From Microglena sp. YARC (lineage: Eukaryota > Chlorophyta > Chlorophyceae > Chlamydomonadales > Chlamydomonadaceae), in contig CM039463.1 of the NCBI GenBank assembly GCA_022414725.1, positions 37,904,816 to 37,968,815 on the forward strand: a stretch of 64,000 nucleotides of DNA, in the 5' to 3' direction. Shown here piece by piece: positions 44,691 to 56,160 of the stretch. The notes under the pieces are model-generated. The model was given only the letters and a program-made list of their open reading frames with translations, was not told where the DNA came from and did not search any database. Position numbers and translations under genes: made by a program. How positions within the stretch are numbered: position 1 is the first letter of the stretch; every line of letters begins with the position of its first letter.

Positions 44691-45824
44691 GATGAGTCAA
44701 TTATTAATTCCAATTCGAACAAATGACTACCTATCCTATTTTATTGGACGCAGCTTACTTCAATGGCACCACATGCCAAATTACGGAGAGAATGCCCGCA
44801 TGTGACGAGCATTCAACAGATGGAACAAGAGTCTGTAAACTAGTCTCGCGAGTGCTATCACGAGCCCAATGCCAAAACTATTGTTGACGCACACATCCTG
44901 GTTATCGTTTTCTGAACTGCAAAACATGTGTGTCGTCCCGAACTTCTGGCACAACTTAGCCTCAATTGCACGTCCGAAGCTAAGACATGGCATTCAAAAC
45001 CCTGCCGTAGCGATTTCCCCACTCCGCAACAACTATACCGCCGCAATGCAAAATTGTTTGGCAGGTCGCGGGAACCTTGCAATGCCACAGCTCCTCCAGC
45101 GAGACACTCATGACGAGACTTAATATCCAGCATCAATCACGCTAACTCAGTTCGAATTTCATGCCCAAGGCAGGAGGGGAACAAGCAGAGAGAAAGCACC
45201 ACCGACAGCAGTGAGTGAATGTTAGATCATACCTATTGAGTGCTTACAGGTCACTTTTGTTGAACAAACCTGTACGGACCACATGTACTGCAGGTTGAAT
45301 ATCGTCTGCGCTCACAACGTACTCGCTTGAATATCATCTCTACGCATCTTCCTTTCGTTCCTTCACCATATCCTATTCCGCAATTGCATGCCACAGGTTC
45401 TGCGAGTAAAGGGGAAGCGAAGGAGAGCGACCGAGAGGAGCTAAGCGATTAGGCAACAACGGAGCTGCATGGACACCCGTTCAGGCGAGGCATGCAACCC
45501 AGGACGCTGCAATGAATCCAGCGAAAATCTCGTCTGCATGTAGTCATTTCGACTCATCTGTATTCACAAAACTTCCCCATACATTCAATGTCGCGCTAGG
45601 GTTGCGAGCTTGACAACGTTGCGATTGCGACCTTCGTGCGTGGTGAAGCTGTCCATGCAGATTCGGAGATTTGACGACCGCGAATCGCGAATCGGCAATG
45701 CATTCAACTCGATATTTCTAGTTTTCTTTAGTCGATTGTATGAAATGAATCTTCTTTTATTTTGAACGTATGTCGTACGATATTACGCTTACCCAAGTAT
45801 GTGCCACGTTCATGTAGGACATTG
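44691..45824. other. Unique sequence between satellite blocks
   Basis: Mostly 50% GC sequence with short overlapping frames on both strands (44781-45136). No domain, tRNA or repeat recognised. Confidence 0.4.
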
Positions 45825-46075
45825 GCGGGCTCCCATTCGCGTACGGGAGGAATTTCGAAACACTGTGGGTGAGATGAAGGGGGGAGGGGTGTCTCCCCCA
45901 CGCGTACGCGAGGGCTGTGCATGCACTGGGGGTGGTGTGGGGTGGGGGCTCCCCTTCGCGTACGGAGGACTGTGCATGCACTGGGGTGTATGGGTGGGGG
46001 TGGGGTTGGGTGTGGGGGGCTCCCCATCGCGTACGGAAGAATTTCGAAAACACTGAGGGTTGAGATGAAGTGCAT
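45825..46075 (+). repeat. GCGTACG satellite, block 2 (same orientation as block 1)
   Basis: One higher-order unit and a bit: CCCATTCGCGTACGGGAGGA, ATTTCGAAACACTG, GTGAGATGAAGGGGG, then two GTGCATGCACTGGG subunits and a second ATTTCGAAAACACTGAGGG landmark at about 46040. Confidence 0.85.
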
Positions 46076-46900
46076 GCACAGTCCTCCCGTACGCGAAGGG
46101 AAGCCCCCACCCCCCACCCACCCCCCAGTGCATGCACATCCCTCCCTTTACGCGTGGGGAGCAATACCCCTCCCCTTCATCTCACCCACAGTGTTCTAAA
46201 TTCCTCCTACGCGAATGGGAGGACCCCCCCCCCCCCCCCCCCGCCCCCCCCCCCCCAAAAAAAACACCCACCCAATACAACCCATTGCATGCACCAGTCC
46301 TCCCGTACGCGAGGGGAGCCCCCACCCAACACCCACCCCCCAGTGCATGCACAGCCCTCCCGTACGTGTGGGGGAGGATCAGACACCCCTCCCCCTTCAT
46401 CTCACCCTCAGTGTTTCGAAATTCCTCCCATACGCGAATGGGGAGACCCCCCCCCCCCCCCCCCCCCCACACACACACAACACCCAATACACCCCAGGCA
46501 TGCACAGTCTCCTGTACGCGAAGGGAGCCCCCACCCCCAACATCCACACAATACACCCCAGTGCATGCACAGCCTCCGTACGTGTGGGGGAGCAGACACC
46601 CCTCCCCCTTCATCTCACCCTCAGGTGTTTCGAAATTCCTCCCGTTACGCGAATGGGAGACCCCCCCCCCACATCACACACACCCTACCAAAACACCCAG
46701 TGCATGCACAGTCCTCCCGTACGCGAAGGGAGCCCCCCCACCCCACACCCCACCCCCCAGTGCAGCACAGCCCTCCCGTAGGCGTGGGGAGCAGACACCC
46801 CTCCCCCTTCATCTCACCCTCAGTGTTCCGAAATTCCTCCCGTACGCGTATGGGAGACCCCCACCACCCCGACACCCACCCAATACACACCAATACGCCT
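46076..46900 (-). repeat. GCGTACG satellite, block 3 (inverted)
   Basis: The same units reversed: GTGCATGCACAGTCCTCCCG then TACGCGAAGGGAGCC, with CTTCATCTCACCC landmarks near 46167, 46395, 46605 and 46812 (period ~210-230). The switch occurs within GAGATGAAGTGCATGCACAG at about 46070-46085, where the last plus landmark abuts the first minus subunit. Poly-C runs replace the poly-G side. The long Pro/His-rich plus-strand ORFs here (up to 285 aa) are repeat translations, not genes. Confidence 0.85.
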
Positions 46901-46959
46901 GGGGATTGCCCAAATAAACTCATATAAAAATCCCTTACATGTCCACCTATTAAGTCATT

Positions 46960-48210
46960 TTGTTGCATGTCTTTAGGTTCCTTCAAATGGAGCAGCAGAT
47001 GAGACCCCTGCCCACTCTACTGACCTGGAATGGACTGACACCATGGGGTCACTGCAGACCGTGGAGGCCAACTTCGCAGCAAATCCGTAGCCGGCAAAGC
47101 GAGGATGAGCACCTCAGGCTGAGGGGGGGACAACACCCCACGCGTATCGAGAGCCAGCACCCCTACCGTGGCGGACAAGAGACAAACTTGTTCACAACTC
47201 TCAGAGAAGCGACATGGCTAAGAAGCACTTTGCCGAGAGATAACTCGCGAATGCACAAGGGTCTACTTCTCCTTGGATGCTAGGAGGTTCTTCCCCCAGA
47301 GCTTCCCGTCCTTATCCGATTGTTTGACCCGATCGAATCATAGCTTGAAAAAATTGTCTTTGCACACCACAAGCAGACCCGCCATCATTCTTGTTCATCG
47401 ACATTGATGCAAAACTGAAACGCTGGGTACACTTTTGGAAGAACATCGACCTCGACTCTTTTTCGACCATGCAACAATGTCAGCGATGTGTCAGCTGAGT
47501 TTGGCGAGCCATGGTCATCGGGGGCTATCACACACAGCTCCAAAGCATTATCGACCTTTAACCCCGAGTGGGATGCCTCTCCGACAGTGCTGCCTTGTAC
47601 CGGTTGTCTTCGGTGCCGGGCGACACCTACTCGGACAAGCTTGGTAATGCCGGTTTCTCTCCGCCCAAAGACAACGTCAGTGGCCAGTCGGGCAGAGGCT
47701 ACGAGTCTCAGCCCTTCTTGATCTCGATCTACCTGTGGAGAGAGATACCTCAAAGCGAGTAGCCCGCCTCGGGCTGAGAAAGGGCTTCACAGCATTGAGT
47801 ACAGTGCCTTTAGGTTCCAATGCGTGGCTGGGGACGAGAAGCTTGCGAGGCTATACAGCAAACGAGGCGTCATCTTGACACCACGCTTCAAGATCGTGAT
47901 TGACTCAGGACAGCTACGGACAGGGCTTTCCTCATCATGTAAGCATGACACCCGAACGGATGTCGGCAGTAAAAACATTACCCTCGAGCGCCTCCCCAAC
48001 GTGGAGTGTGAAGTGACTATCTTGCCGAACAGACAGACCATCCTCTGACGAGGATAGAGAACCCGAGGAGAAGGCAAAGGGTAAAGGCAAGGGGAAGGGC
48101 AAGCCCAACCGTGGACCAATCAGGAATGTTGCGTTGGGACATGAAGGATACGATGAGGCTGCCCCTGCAATCGACGCTTCCTCAACCTTGTGACGGAACA
48201 CTTGTATGTT
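46960..48210 (+). pseudogene. Unrecognised exon-like coding remnants, part 1
   Basis: Codon-like stretches in shifting plus frames: FIDIDAKLKRWVHFWKNIDL near 47395-47454, DTYSDKLGNAGFSPPKDNVS near 47623-47682 continuing to YLWREIPQSE and a stop at 47761, and RCVAGDEKLARLYSKRGVIL near 47818-47877 followed by FKIVIDSGQLRTGLSSS. Composition is protein-like and non-repetitive, unlike the flanks. I do not recognise the family. The interruptions look like single-base indels plus introns. Confidence 0.4.
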
Positions 48211-48269
48211 CACCAGGTTGAGGCTTTCAAGAAACAGTTGGACTCCGTTGACTCCGTCAGCTTTTCTCT

Positions 48270-48400
48270 TAATGTATGTGAAATTAAACAGGGTGGGATT
48301 AAAATTAATAGGGGTGTGAAATTAAACAGGGGGGGGGGTTTAAAATTAAACATGGGGTGTGAAATTAAACAGGGGGTGGGGAGTGCGGAGAAGAGGGGGG
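48270..48400 (+). repeat. Short tandem repeat GTGAAATTAAACAGGGG, plus a lone satellite fragment
   Basis: Four to five copies of (GTG)AAATTAAACAGGGG variants between 48276 and 48380. Immediately after (48395-48460) comes one stray subunit of the GCGTACG satellite (CTCCACCGCGCGTACGGGAC, GCCATGCACTAAGTGG). Confidence 0.75.
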
Positions 48401-48589
48401 GGGTGACTGCTCCACCGCGCGTACGGGACGACTAATGCCATGCACTAAGTGGATGGTTGTGCCTTGTAGGAGAGTTGCATCAGTTCTCTAGGTGACAAGG
48501 GATACGATTTTGACCATTTGCATGCAACTTGATGCAAATGATGTAATTGAGCATGATCAAAAATAAACAAATACCTCTTACATGCTATG

Positions 48590-51020
48590 CTCAGACCTTG
48601 CCGCACATACAAGTTGGCATTGGATCATTTCAAGAAGAAGTGAGTGCGGGCTTTGTGGTGTTCATCCTGAAAAAGCTCTTGATATGCACAACATTGAGGA
48701 GGACGACTTTAAGCCGAGTTGATGACCCGCTACTCTACGGTAAGTGTTACAGACGTTTGCTTTTAAAATACTTACCAAATGTCTGTCCCTTCGCGATGTA
48801 CTGTCGTGGGGCCCATTTGGTTGACTTCCAGTCTCCCTACGCAAAGCGGAGCGGCTGCCTTCAAGCTTCCCTCAATAATTAACGCGTACTTCCTGTTCGC
48901 AGGAATCCACCTAGCCTCGAACAAGCCTGGACAACATCACTTTCAGCTCCGTCAAACAACCAGTTGTTTAAGTACCATGGACGCTGCCGTTTCCAAAAGT
49001 GGCACAAAAGGCCTCCGGCGTTCATGTTCGCCACCGAGAAGTTGGACAGACGCTGTGAAGGTTGTCAAAGCCCTATGACAGCACAGGCCTGGTTCTCGAG
49101 GTTGCAGTTAGACTACGCCACTACAAGGAGGATGCACTTGACCTCCGGGTACTTCAGAGCTTTTGATGCCCAAGCTGACCATCACTGAGTCAAGAAAGCA
49201 AATGGGTATCATCACGTTCCAGACTAACAATCAGAAGTCAACTGCCAACTGAACTGGTGGTGACTGTGATCGAGAGCAGGGGCAAGAAGGTACAAGAACG
49301 TACACACTTCTGACACAGTCATCTCGGCCAGCGTCACCGACATCGAGCTATTCTGACGCAACCAGATGGTGTACTCCAGCCTATCTGAGTGGAGCTGTCG
49401 GAGCTATATCTGACGATATGGCCAGTCTCCTCCAAAGCAGTGAGGGTACTGCTCCTTGCCATCCCATATGTCACTGCGCAGTTTCAGTAAGCAGTGCGTG
49501 CATACCATCAAGAAGCGGTTGGAGTTCCTTGTCCTCGACTTGTCAAGGAACGACGTAGGTCTTGTAGCTTCGGGCTACTCACTGGAGCAAAGCCCAACAC
49601 AATGCTGAATATGGGGAGATCAGAGCGCACTTCGGCGACGTCAAGGATTGTGGAAGAAGGGAAAAACCTAGTCCTCTCTTCTTCGACCATCTAGAGGGCG
49701 TACATTTGCGATGAAATATCTGCTCGTCACAGCGACAACAGTGTTCCTTGACCTGGACCACCCGCTTTACCTGCTGGCCAGCTCCTCCGGAAAGGAGACC
49801 GCTAAGGTCAGCGCGCACCTATACAACTCTGCATCCAAAAGACTTTTCTCTGTTGACGACCTCATCAAGTGCGCTGGCTATTCTTGAATTGTTTTTGGTG
49901 CTGAGCATGCTCCACTCCTGCAAGGAATGTACTTATTCAGTGCATGTGTGTAATCTACGTTTTCCTACGCAAAGGTAAGGTCTTGTATGTGTTGGCCTGT
50001 TGAAATTGGAGGTGTGTTTCATTGCTCCCCTTTGCAAAGGGGAGCAATGAACCATACCACAACGATTAATTTTATATTATTTCCTACTATTCACGCAGGT
50101 GCCGCCAAATTGTCGACATTGGTCATCATCGACCCCGAAGCTTGGGATGTGATGACACGGACCGCTTGGGACGTGTGGAGAATGAAAACGCCGGGCGTTG
50201 ATGCCTCAGACACTCTGCGAACCTTGATGGTCCAAAACGGAAGTTTTGCAGGTGTTCAAGTGTGATGTACAGCCAACATGGAGCAAGCTAGAGTACCTTC
50301 ACTAGGGCTTTCGTGAGCCACCCATAAGGACGCATCATGTCCCCATTACGCGGATTGGGCCTACTTCAAACCAGCTTCCAACACAGTGCCATAGTCGGGA
50401 CTTTTCTCCACTACTCGCTGCACGTCCGTGAACAGCTTGCGTGGGTATGACGCCAAGTAACGGCCTGAAGGTCTATCTCCCACCAAGTGATGCTGACAAG
50501 AGCGTGTTTGGGCGCCCCGATATTAGCGGCTTGTCTTCCAGTCGGTCCCCGGCAGCTGGTACAGCAGGAGATGTTGTCGACAAATACCGATACCTTCGTG
50601 GCGCCTAGAAGTACAGCAACAAAGGAACTGGTGGTAAGTGCTTGCACACTGTAGATGCAGGCATCTCTGGCGCATTGCTAGAGTGGTAGGAGCTCGTCGG
50701 TTGAGTCAGTCCCACAGAGCTTGGGGTCGCTACATGGCGTTTGAAGAAGTTTCATGCCACGAGAAAGTCTTGTGCTCAAACATCACGCCGCCATGCAAGA
50801 GCCGTGATGACGCCAGAGCTAAGAATCTGGTGCACAAGCTCGTGAAGATGACATGGAAGAGCGAAGTAGCCTCATGCCTGCAAAGCCTATTGATGACATG
50901 CTAGCGAGTGTGGGAACGAGCTGAAAGGCTTACGTAAAGATCACAGCGGATCAAAGCTCTTTCCCAACTATGACAGATGAGGAATTCAAGACCATGGGTG
51001 CAGGATAGTTGAGAGTGCAC
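48590..51020 (+). pseudogene. Unrecognised exon-like coding remnants, part 2, with candidate introns
   Basis: Candidate splice signals bracket short introns: CTACG|GTAAGT at 48740 with TTCGCAG before 48902, and GCAAAG|GTAAGG near 49976 with ACGCAG before 50099. Coding-like pieces include FKYHGRCRFQKWHKRPPAFM (48964 on), MKYLLVTATTVFLDLDHPLY (49711 on) then LLASSSGKETAKVSAHLYNS, LVIIDPEAWDVMTRTAWDVW (50121-50180) then RMKTPGVDASDTLRTLM, GLKVYLPPSDADKSVFGRPD (50453 on) and MAFEEVSCHEKVLCSNITPP (50732 on). Stops and frame changes prevent a single model. Together with part 1 it looks like one decayed multi-exon gene or element gene of about 4 kb. Identity unknown. Confidence 0.4.
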
Positions 51021-51400
51021 CGACATCGCCACAGCACAGGCATTCTATCGACGAACCATCGGCCCTCTGATCACCATTGAAAAATGATGAAGCAGATGAA
51101 GAAGCATGGCTGAGGGGGGAATGAGGTTGTAAAGCGTGGGCACGTGAATAAATGATTAAGACGTCAGGTTAGAAGTAGGTGATGTGTTCAGGTGCTAGGA
51201 TAATGTTTTGTCGTGGTGGTGTAGTGCGTGGAGTCTTGTAGATGCTTGCAGCACCAATGTGGACCTACCCAAATGTGTGTCCTCCACCACCACCGCGAAA
51301 TGGGCTGTGGAGGCAGTGATGGTTGAAGTATATATTTATAAAGGTAATAGTTATGAGGTTATGATTTTTACGGTTGGAGATGCGAGGTTGATGAGTTATG
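51020..51400. other. Spacer with no recognisable gene
   Basis: No repeat or coding signal beyond chance frames. Confidence 0.4.
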
Positions 51401-51780
51401 AGTTTACAAGTAATGGGTTATGAGGTAATGAGTTAGAGTTCTGAGATCGAGGTTACGAGTTACGAATGATGAGTTACAAAGGTAATGACTTATGAGGTTT
51501 TGATGTAAGAGTTCAGAGATTGGCGAGGTTATTAGTTACGATTTATGGAGTTATGAGGTTATGAGTATGTAACAAGATTCAATAATTGTCTAGGAATTGT
51601 CTCTTTCTCCAAAAACTAGAAAACAATCGTATGTTTAAAAACATAAGATGTTCTAAGATAGAAAAGGAATTGTCTCTTTGTCGAAAAACTAGAAAACAAT
51701 CTTATGTTCAAAAACATAAGAAGTATTCGAAAGAAATCCAGCAAAAACTCACAAATCAAGAAATTTGCCTAAACGGTCTT
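51400..51780. repeat. GAGTTATGAGGTTATGAG repeats and a ~73-bp direct duplication
   Basis: 51340-51570 is built of TTATGAGGTTA, GAGTTACGA and GGTAATGA words. 51590-51655 (GGAATTGTCTCTTTCTCC, AAAAACTAGAAAACAATCGT) is duplicated at 51663-51725 with a few changes. Confidence 0.75.
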
Positions 51781-51844
51781 TTGATTTGAATCATAAGATT
51801 CCACAAATTTAGAAGCATCCACAAAATCGGCCGGGAAGCAGGAA

Positions 51845-53430
51845 CGCCCCATTGTGGGGTGGGGTGGGTGGGGGGTGTGGGGTCGGGGTCGGGGAGAAAG
51901 AGTAGACACAAGTACCTATTGTTTGGGTGGGTGTGAGGACAGAGCGGACAAGTACACGTATGTGATTGGGCTGGGTGGGTGGGGGGTGAGTGTGGGGATG
52001 AGGACAAAGTACAATACAGCCATTTATTGGTGCGTGTTTTGCTTGAGGGGGCTGATGCGCAGGTGGTGGTGGTGGTGGTGGAGTTGGGTGGGTGTGGGTG
52101 TGAAGACAGAGAAGACAAGTACAGCTGTTCGGAGAGTGTTGGCTATCAGAGCGACAGGTGGCAACATAATCGATTGCAGTAGACCGAAGCCAGGGTTTAC
52201 AAGACATTTATTAGGGCCAGGGTTTCTTGTAGGTACTTGTGACAGTGAGAAACTGAGGGGGAGATGAAATAAGGGACATATAAGTGGTACTCAGCAGTAC
52301 AGCGGCAAAACTGTCCAATAGAGGAGTGCAGTCAGGGGCTGCTTGAGTACATTAAAAGGAGCACTGAGATAATGAGATGGAACTCAGTATATGGCGTATA
52401 ATCTGCTGATAGAGCAGTATAGCCGACAACTGTCGGGTACAAGGAGAGGGAACACTACAAAGAGTAAGAAAATAGTAGTTAGCAGTACATGGAGTGTGAG
52501 ATCAAGCAGGAGCAAAGAAAGCAAAAGAAAGGTCTATTGTAGAAAGGCAGAGTGCCCATGGCTGGTTAGCGAGATTCCACCAGTAAGCGAAATAAGACAA
52601 AAGGCGCAGGATGTCCACCAGACAAACAAGGAGAGGAGTAGAGCACTTAAATGGCAGCCTATTAACCAAAACCGGGATGCGTATGGTCACCCCCAGTGCA
52701 GGGGCCTCGCTCACCTGCTGCTCCCTGTCCCATCCTTGTGCGCGGACCCGGGTCAGATCGCCTTCCCCACTGCCGATGAACTATGCATTCCCGTCTAAAT
52801 GATATACCTCGACAGAGAACTTCGTCTCGTTGTTGACAAAGTTATAAAGTCCTGGTCTCGAACCACAACGGGCGTGGTTTGCTGTCCTCACGGGGGTTGG
52901 TTTCCTCCTCCTCATCGCCAATCGAGATGATGCAGAAAGGGTTTTGAGGTAAGGGGTAATTGACGGTGTCGACGTCCTTAACGTATTCAAACAGCACAGT
53001 CACACCCCAGCCTGGATAGCCCGCTAGCCATGAGGGAACAAGCAGGTGCTGTGCAGCGTCGTCGGGAACGGGGCGTGTTGTACTGCAGTGAGAACTCGGC
53101 TCGCACTCCTCGCAGTAGAGAAAAAAAAGACTGCGGTGTGGCTGAAACAGGCCCCCCAGGGCTGAATAGTCTATCGGGCTCGGAGATCGAAACAAAAGCC
53201 GAAGGATATATACCTTCTGCAGCCTTAGCTTGGCTGAACAAACTGAAGAAGGGATGAGAACTCAGGGAGAACGAGAATTGCAAACAGCTGATGCGATGCT
53301 AACTTGCGCTTGGGGCGCTCACTAAGAACATGCGAAACCAGGGGTTGGGCAAACCTCTTCCGTTCGAGCAGCTTCTACGCAGCTTCCCATCGCCCTGTCC
53401 CCCGGCAGGGCCAGGCCCCAGGCCTGTGCG
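51845..53430 (-). repeat. Arm B, part 1: inverted copy of the C2 exon, intron 1 start and promoter
   Basis: The minus strand matches 6600-7690 of arm A: the leader block ending at the ATG (GTGCGAGCCGAGTTCTCACT), exon 1, the first intron (CCTCTCCTTGTTTGTCTGGT, GGACATCCTG) and the pyrimidine-rich ACTTGTC..CCACCC tract. It lies downstream (in minus orientation) of the RING copy at 58.3-59.1 kb rather than upstream of the EF-hand copy, so it belongs to a different family member. Confidence 0.75.
52715..53031 (-). pseudogene. C2-domain exon, arm B copy (frameshifted)
   Basis: The ATG at 53031 in CCCTCATGGCTAGC and the donor CAGCAG|GTGAGC at 52715/52714 match arm A. NPFCIISIGDEEEETNPR and LWFETRTL are readable, but indels relative to arm A (after the start near 53008, around 52865, and near 52840) and an in-frame TAG near 52790 disrupt it. 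The neighbouring arm A exon is intact, so this copy is probably dead, or its sequence has errors. Confidence 0.75.
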
Positions 53431-53514
53431 GTAAGAGGAAGGTCACACTGCGTTTGGTTTTGGTCGATTTAGCTTTTGATTTTGGTCCAGGCCAGTGCGG
53501 TAATAAGGCCAGGT
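53428..53514. mobile_element. Partial 'ACCAAAAGC' MITE end upstream of the C2 copy (arm B)
   Basis: AAGGTCACACTGCGTTTGG, TTTTGGTCGATTTAGCTTTT, mirroring 6530-6616. It shares its terminus with the TIR element at 54561-56390. Confidence 0.6.
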
Positions 53515-53791
53515 AAGTTGGCGAGTTACCCGTTTCGGTCGGTACATTCGGTCGGCTTCCGGTCGTTGTGCCACGGAGTAACGACCGACGAGGGCGGACT
53601 TGTCTACCTCCTGTGCCGGTTCCAAGGTGTCTTGTTCCATACCGAAACCCTTCCGTCGTACCAAGTATTCGACTCTGCGCTTGGTGGAGGCAGGAGTAAA
53701 AAACTGCAAACGTCGAGCCTAAAAACCCGAGTGGGCCGCCCCCCCCTCCCTAAAAAGAAATTCCTTCTTAGATTTGGATTCGGCGGGGTTA

Positions 53792-53898
53792 AAGTAATGA
53801 TAACGCCTGGTGGGGCGTGGATATGAGGGAACCCGTCGGACGCGGGTAGAGAACGGTCTACCACCTCAACTGGACAAGCTACCATCGCAGTTGACAAA
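53792..53898 (-). mobile_element. SINE fragment, 3' body only
   Basis: Reverse complement of about 9733-9843: AAGTAATGATAACGCCTGGT, GGGGCGTGGATATGAGGGAA, CGGTCTACCACCTCAACTGG and ATCGCAGTTGACAA. The tRNA-like head is missing. Confidence 0.8.
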
Positions 53899-54029
53899 TA
53901 GTAGGGGGCCTTGGCGGGTCCCCTGGAGGTCGGCCCCAAGGGTGGTGTAATGTTCGTCAAGCAGCAGTGGCAGCCTCCTTGGTGATGGATGCACAAGCAG
54001 TTGCTTACTATCCGTACAATTTAATATTG

Positions 54030-54055
54030 GGGGGGGGGGGGGGGGGGGGGGGGGG
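54030..54055. repeat. Poly-G tract
   Basis: A G homopolymer of about 26 bases. It creates a Pro-rich minus-strand frame that is not a gene. Confidence 0.9.
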
Positions 54056-54059
54056 AGGG

Positions 54060-54560
54060 GGGTCAAGAATCAATGTAGCATGGCATGGCATTATTATTCA
54101 ACTTGGTGGCCTGTAAGGCTAACTAACTTATTAGCTCACTGACTTCCCGAAGTTCCATGGAGGCAGGTGCAGCAACTGCCGAGGCTACAGTTGCTACTGC
54201 CCAACCTGCAGGAACTAGTGCGAAAGAGTAGTTTTCCTTGTCAAGCACAATGCGCTGATGCAATGAGCTACGAGAGACACGAAGAAGCGAATTTGAAGGG
54301 GAAATCGTAGACATGCTCCAGGTCCCTAGATTGAGTCCACAAGACAGTAGGGAAACGACAAATGAAAACGCCGCGTCCACAGTCCGCAACCCTGAGATAA
54401 GTACGCTAAAAAGTGCCCTCCGAGGTAATCCGCCCCCGACGGGAATTGAACACGGGTCGCTTAGAATTCAGGCCAGTCAGATTAACCGGCTGATTTGACC
54501 GGCGATCTTGGGAAGATTTGAGGATTTGACGATTTCGCGGAAGTATCGCACGGGTCTGTC
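54060..54560. other. Spacer with a weak tRNA-like patch
   Basis: At about 54430-54497 (minus) a GTTCAATTCCCGTCGGGGGC patch resembles a T-arm plus acceptor end with an upstream CCGGTTAATCTGACTGG, but the arms do not fold as a tRNA. No coding exon recognised. Confidence 0.35.
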
Positions 54561-55212
54561 CCCCTTAAGCGTAGGTCACACTGCTCTTGCTTTTGGTCGA
54601 TTTAGCTTTTGCTTTTGGTTCGATTTTGGTCCGATTTGGGTTGATTTGGGTTCGATTTTGGTGGGGACCAAAAGCGACCATAAGCGGACCAAAAGCGGAC
54701 CAAAAGCTAAATCGAAAGTAAAATCTGGTCTTTGAGACAATTTTTGATCCGATTTTGCTTTCGATTTTGCTTTTGGTCAGCTACTTAGATACAGGAGTAT
54801 AACTGTTTGTATGTAAGTCTAAAAGCTGTAATGTTTTTGAACTGATGACAATTATTTTACAGCCCCCTAAGTGCCGATGCCTTAAAACAATGTGCGCTGT
54901 CAAAAAAGCGCACTTGCCTTTGAAAAAGTGCGCTCGCACCAGTTTTTTAATTGGTGCGCTTTTGTTTTTTTTTCAGGACCTGCAGGACCTAGCCAAGTTC
55001 AATTGGGGGATAATGTAACAATTCGCTTGCTGGGAACATCCAATGAAGTACCAAGTAGGAATAATGTACCAATTTAAATTCAACCTCTAAAATCTTGCTA
55101 CATGGGAAATACGACGAGGTTCCTGAATCCATGTTACCAAGTGACAATCTCTCTCGTGGGTACCGCACGAGTAATGTGCCAACAACATGCAACACAAAAT
55201 CAGTATAGCCAT

Positions 55213-55713
55213 CTAGCTAGGGGGGTTCTGGCTCATGTTTGGCATGAATGGACCACCCATAATCCCAGGCGTACCCCCAGACGTACCCACAGGGTACGTC
55301 TGGGGGTACGCCTGTGTGGCACCACCCATCATCCCGGCTCCATTGTGTGGGGTGGACATCGTAGGACCCATCATCCCATCCCCATTGTGTGGGGTGGAGC
55401 TGCCAGGAATGGAGTGGTTCATACCCATCATCGCATTGCCCCCTCCAAAAATGTTGGCAATCATGAGAGTGGTCTGCCGGTTCATCTCTGACATGTGTGT
55501 CATCATCTCCAACCGGTTTTCACTCTTCTCCCGCCTCTCTCTCTCCCTCCTCTCTCTATCCTCCCTTTCTCTCTCCTCCCTCCTCTCCTGCCTCCTCTCC
55601 TCCCTCCTCTCATCATGCAGCCTCTGCTTCTCCTTCCTCTCTATGTCTCTGTCCTCCCTCGACTTCTCCCTCCTATCATCCCTAGCCTGCCTAGTCTGGT
55701 CTTGGGACAGCAA
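55213..55713 (-). CDS. Charged coiled-coil / Gly-Met-rich ORF (166 codons, no ATG)
   Basis: An open frame of 166 codons whose first half is a highly charged helix (DDRREKSREDRDIERKEKQR, then repeated ERRE/RERE), followed by ENRLEMMTHMSEMNRQTTLM and a Gly/Met/Pro-rich tail with two similar STPHNGxGMMG repeats. The frame opens at a TTG, so it is a C-terminal exon or a truncated gene. Such charged-helix-plus-Met/Gln C-termini occur in Myb/SANT-like proteins carried by plant and algal DNA transposons. That link is only suggestive. It lies inside the TIR element. Confidence 0.45.
   Translation of the reverse strand: MLSQDQTRQARDDRREKSREDRDIERKEKQRLHDERREERRQERREEREREDRERRERERREKSENRLEMMTHMSEMNRQTTLMIANIFGGGNAMMGMNHSIPGSSTPHNGDGMMGPTMSTPHNGAGMMGGATQAYPQTYPVGTSGGTPGIMGGPFMPNMSQNPPS
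55267..55313. repeat. Perfect 22-bp inverted repeat with a 3-nt loop
   Basis: 55267-55288 (AGGCGTACCCCCAGACGTAC plus CC) is exactly complementary to 55292-55313, separated by ACA. The stem is perfect and GC-rich and lies inside the 55213-55713 ORF. Confidence 0.95.
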
Positions 55714-55750
55714 AATGCCAGGGGTCAGCCTATGACATGTCTAGGTCAGT

Positions 55751-56160
55751 GTGTGACAGTCCAGGGGTAAGCCAAATAGGCTGACAGACTTGCCCAACCG
55801 TAACAAGAAGTGCTGAAAGAAAAAGCATTGAAAAAGCTTAGTAGGCAGTTGCTTGACAACACACACCTAATGAAGTCATGATTATGTGCAAGCCCAATAG
55901 GCTGAAGAGACATCCCCAATAGCGAGAGAGAGTTGGATGATTTCGTATTTTTTATACAATTTATGTAACACGTTCCTTCTCATTTGCAGCTATTTGGGCC
56001 ATATCTCAACACAATATCAGCTTGCGACTGTGCCATACCCTCTGAAAATTTTGAAGACTAGAAGCAAGAATAAATAAGAATTGGATAAGAAAAGGTATGA
56101 GTGAAACAACGAAGATACGGAAAAGATAATAAGATAAAACCATCGCATAAAACAATATAA
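55751..56160. other. Dispersed CAGTCCAGGGGTAAGCC repeat and spacer
   Basis: 55753-55830 carries CCAGGGGTAAGCCAAATAGG and a second AGCCCAATAGGCTGAAGAGA at about 55893. The remainder is AT-rich with no gene. Confidence 0.5.

Noticed and set aside
46070..46927. 285-aa and 261-aa Pro/His-rich proteins
   Set aside because: They are translations of the inverted GCGTACG satellite in two frames.
54430..54497. tRNA gene on the minus strand
   Set aside because: A T-arm-like GTTCAATTCCC is present, but acceptor and anticodon stems do not form. At most a tRNA-derived relic.
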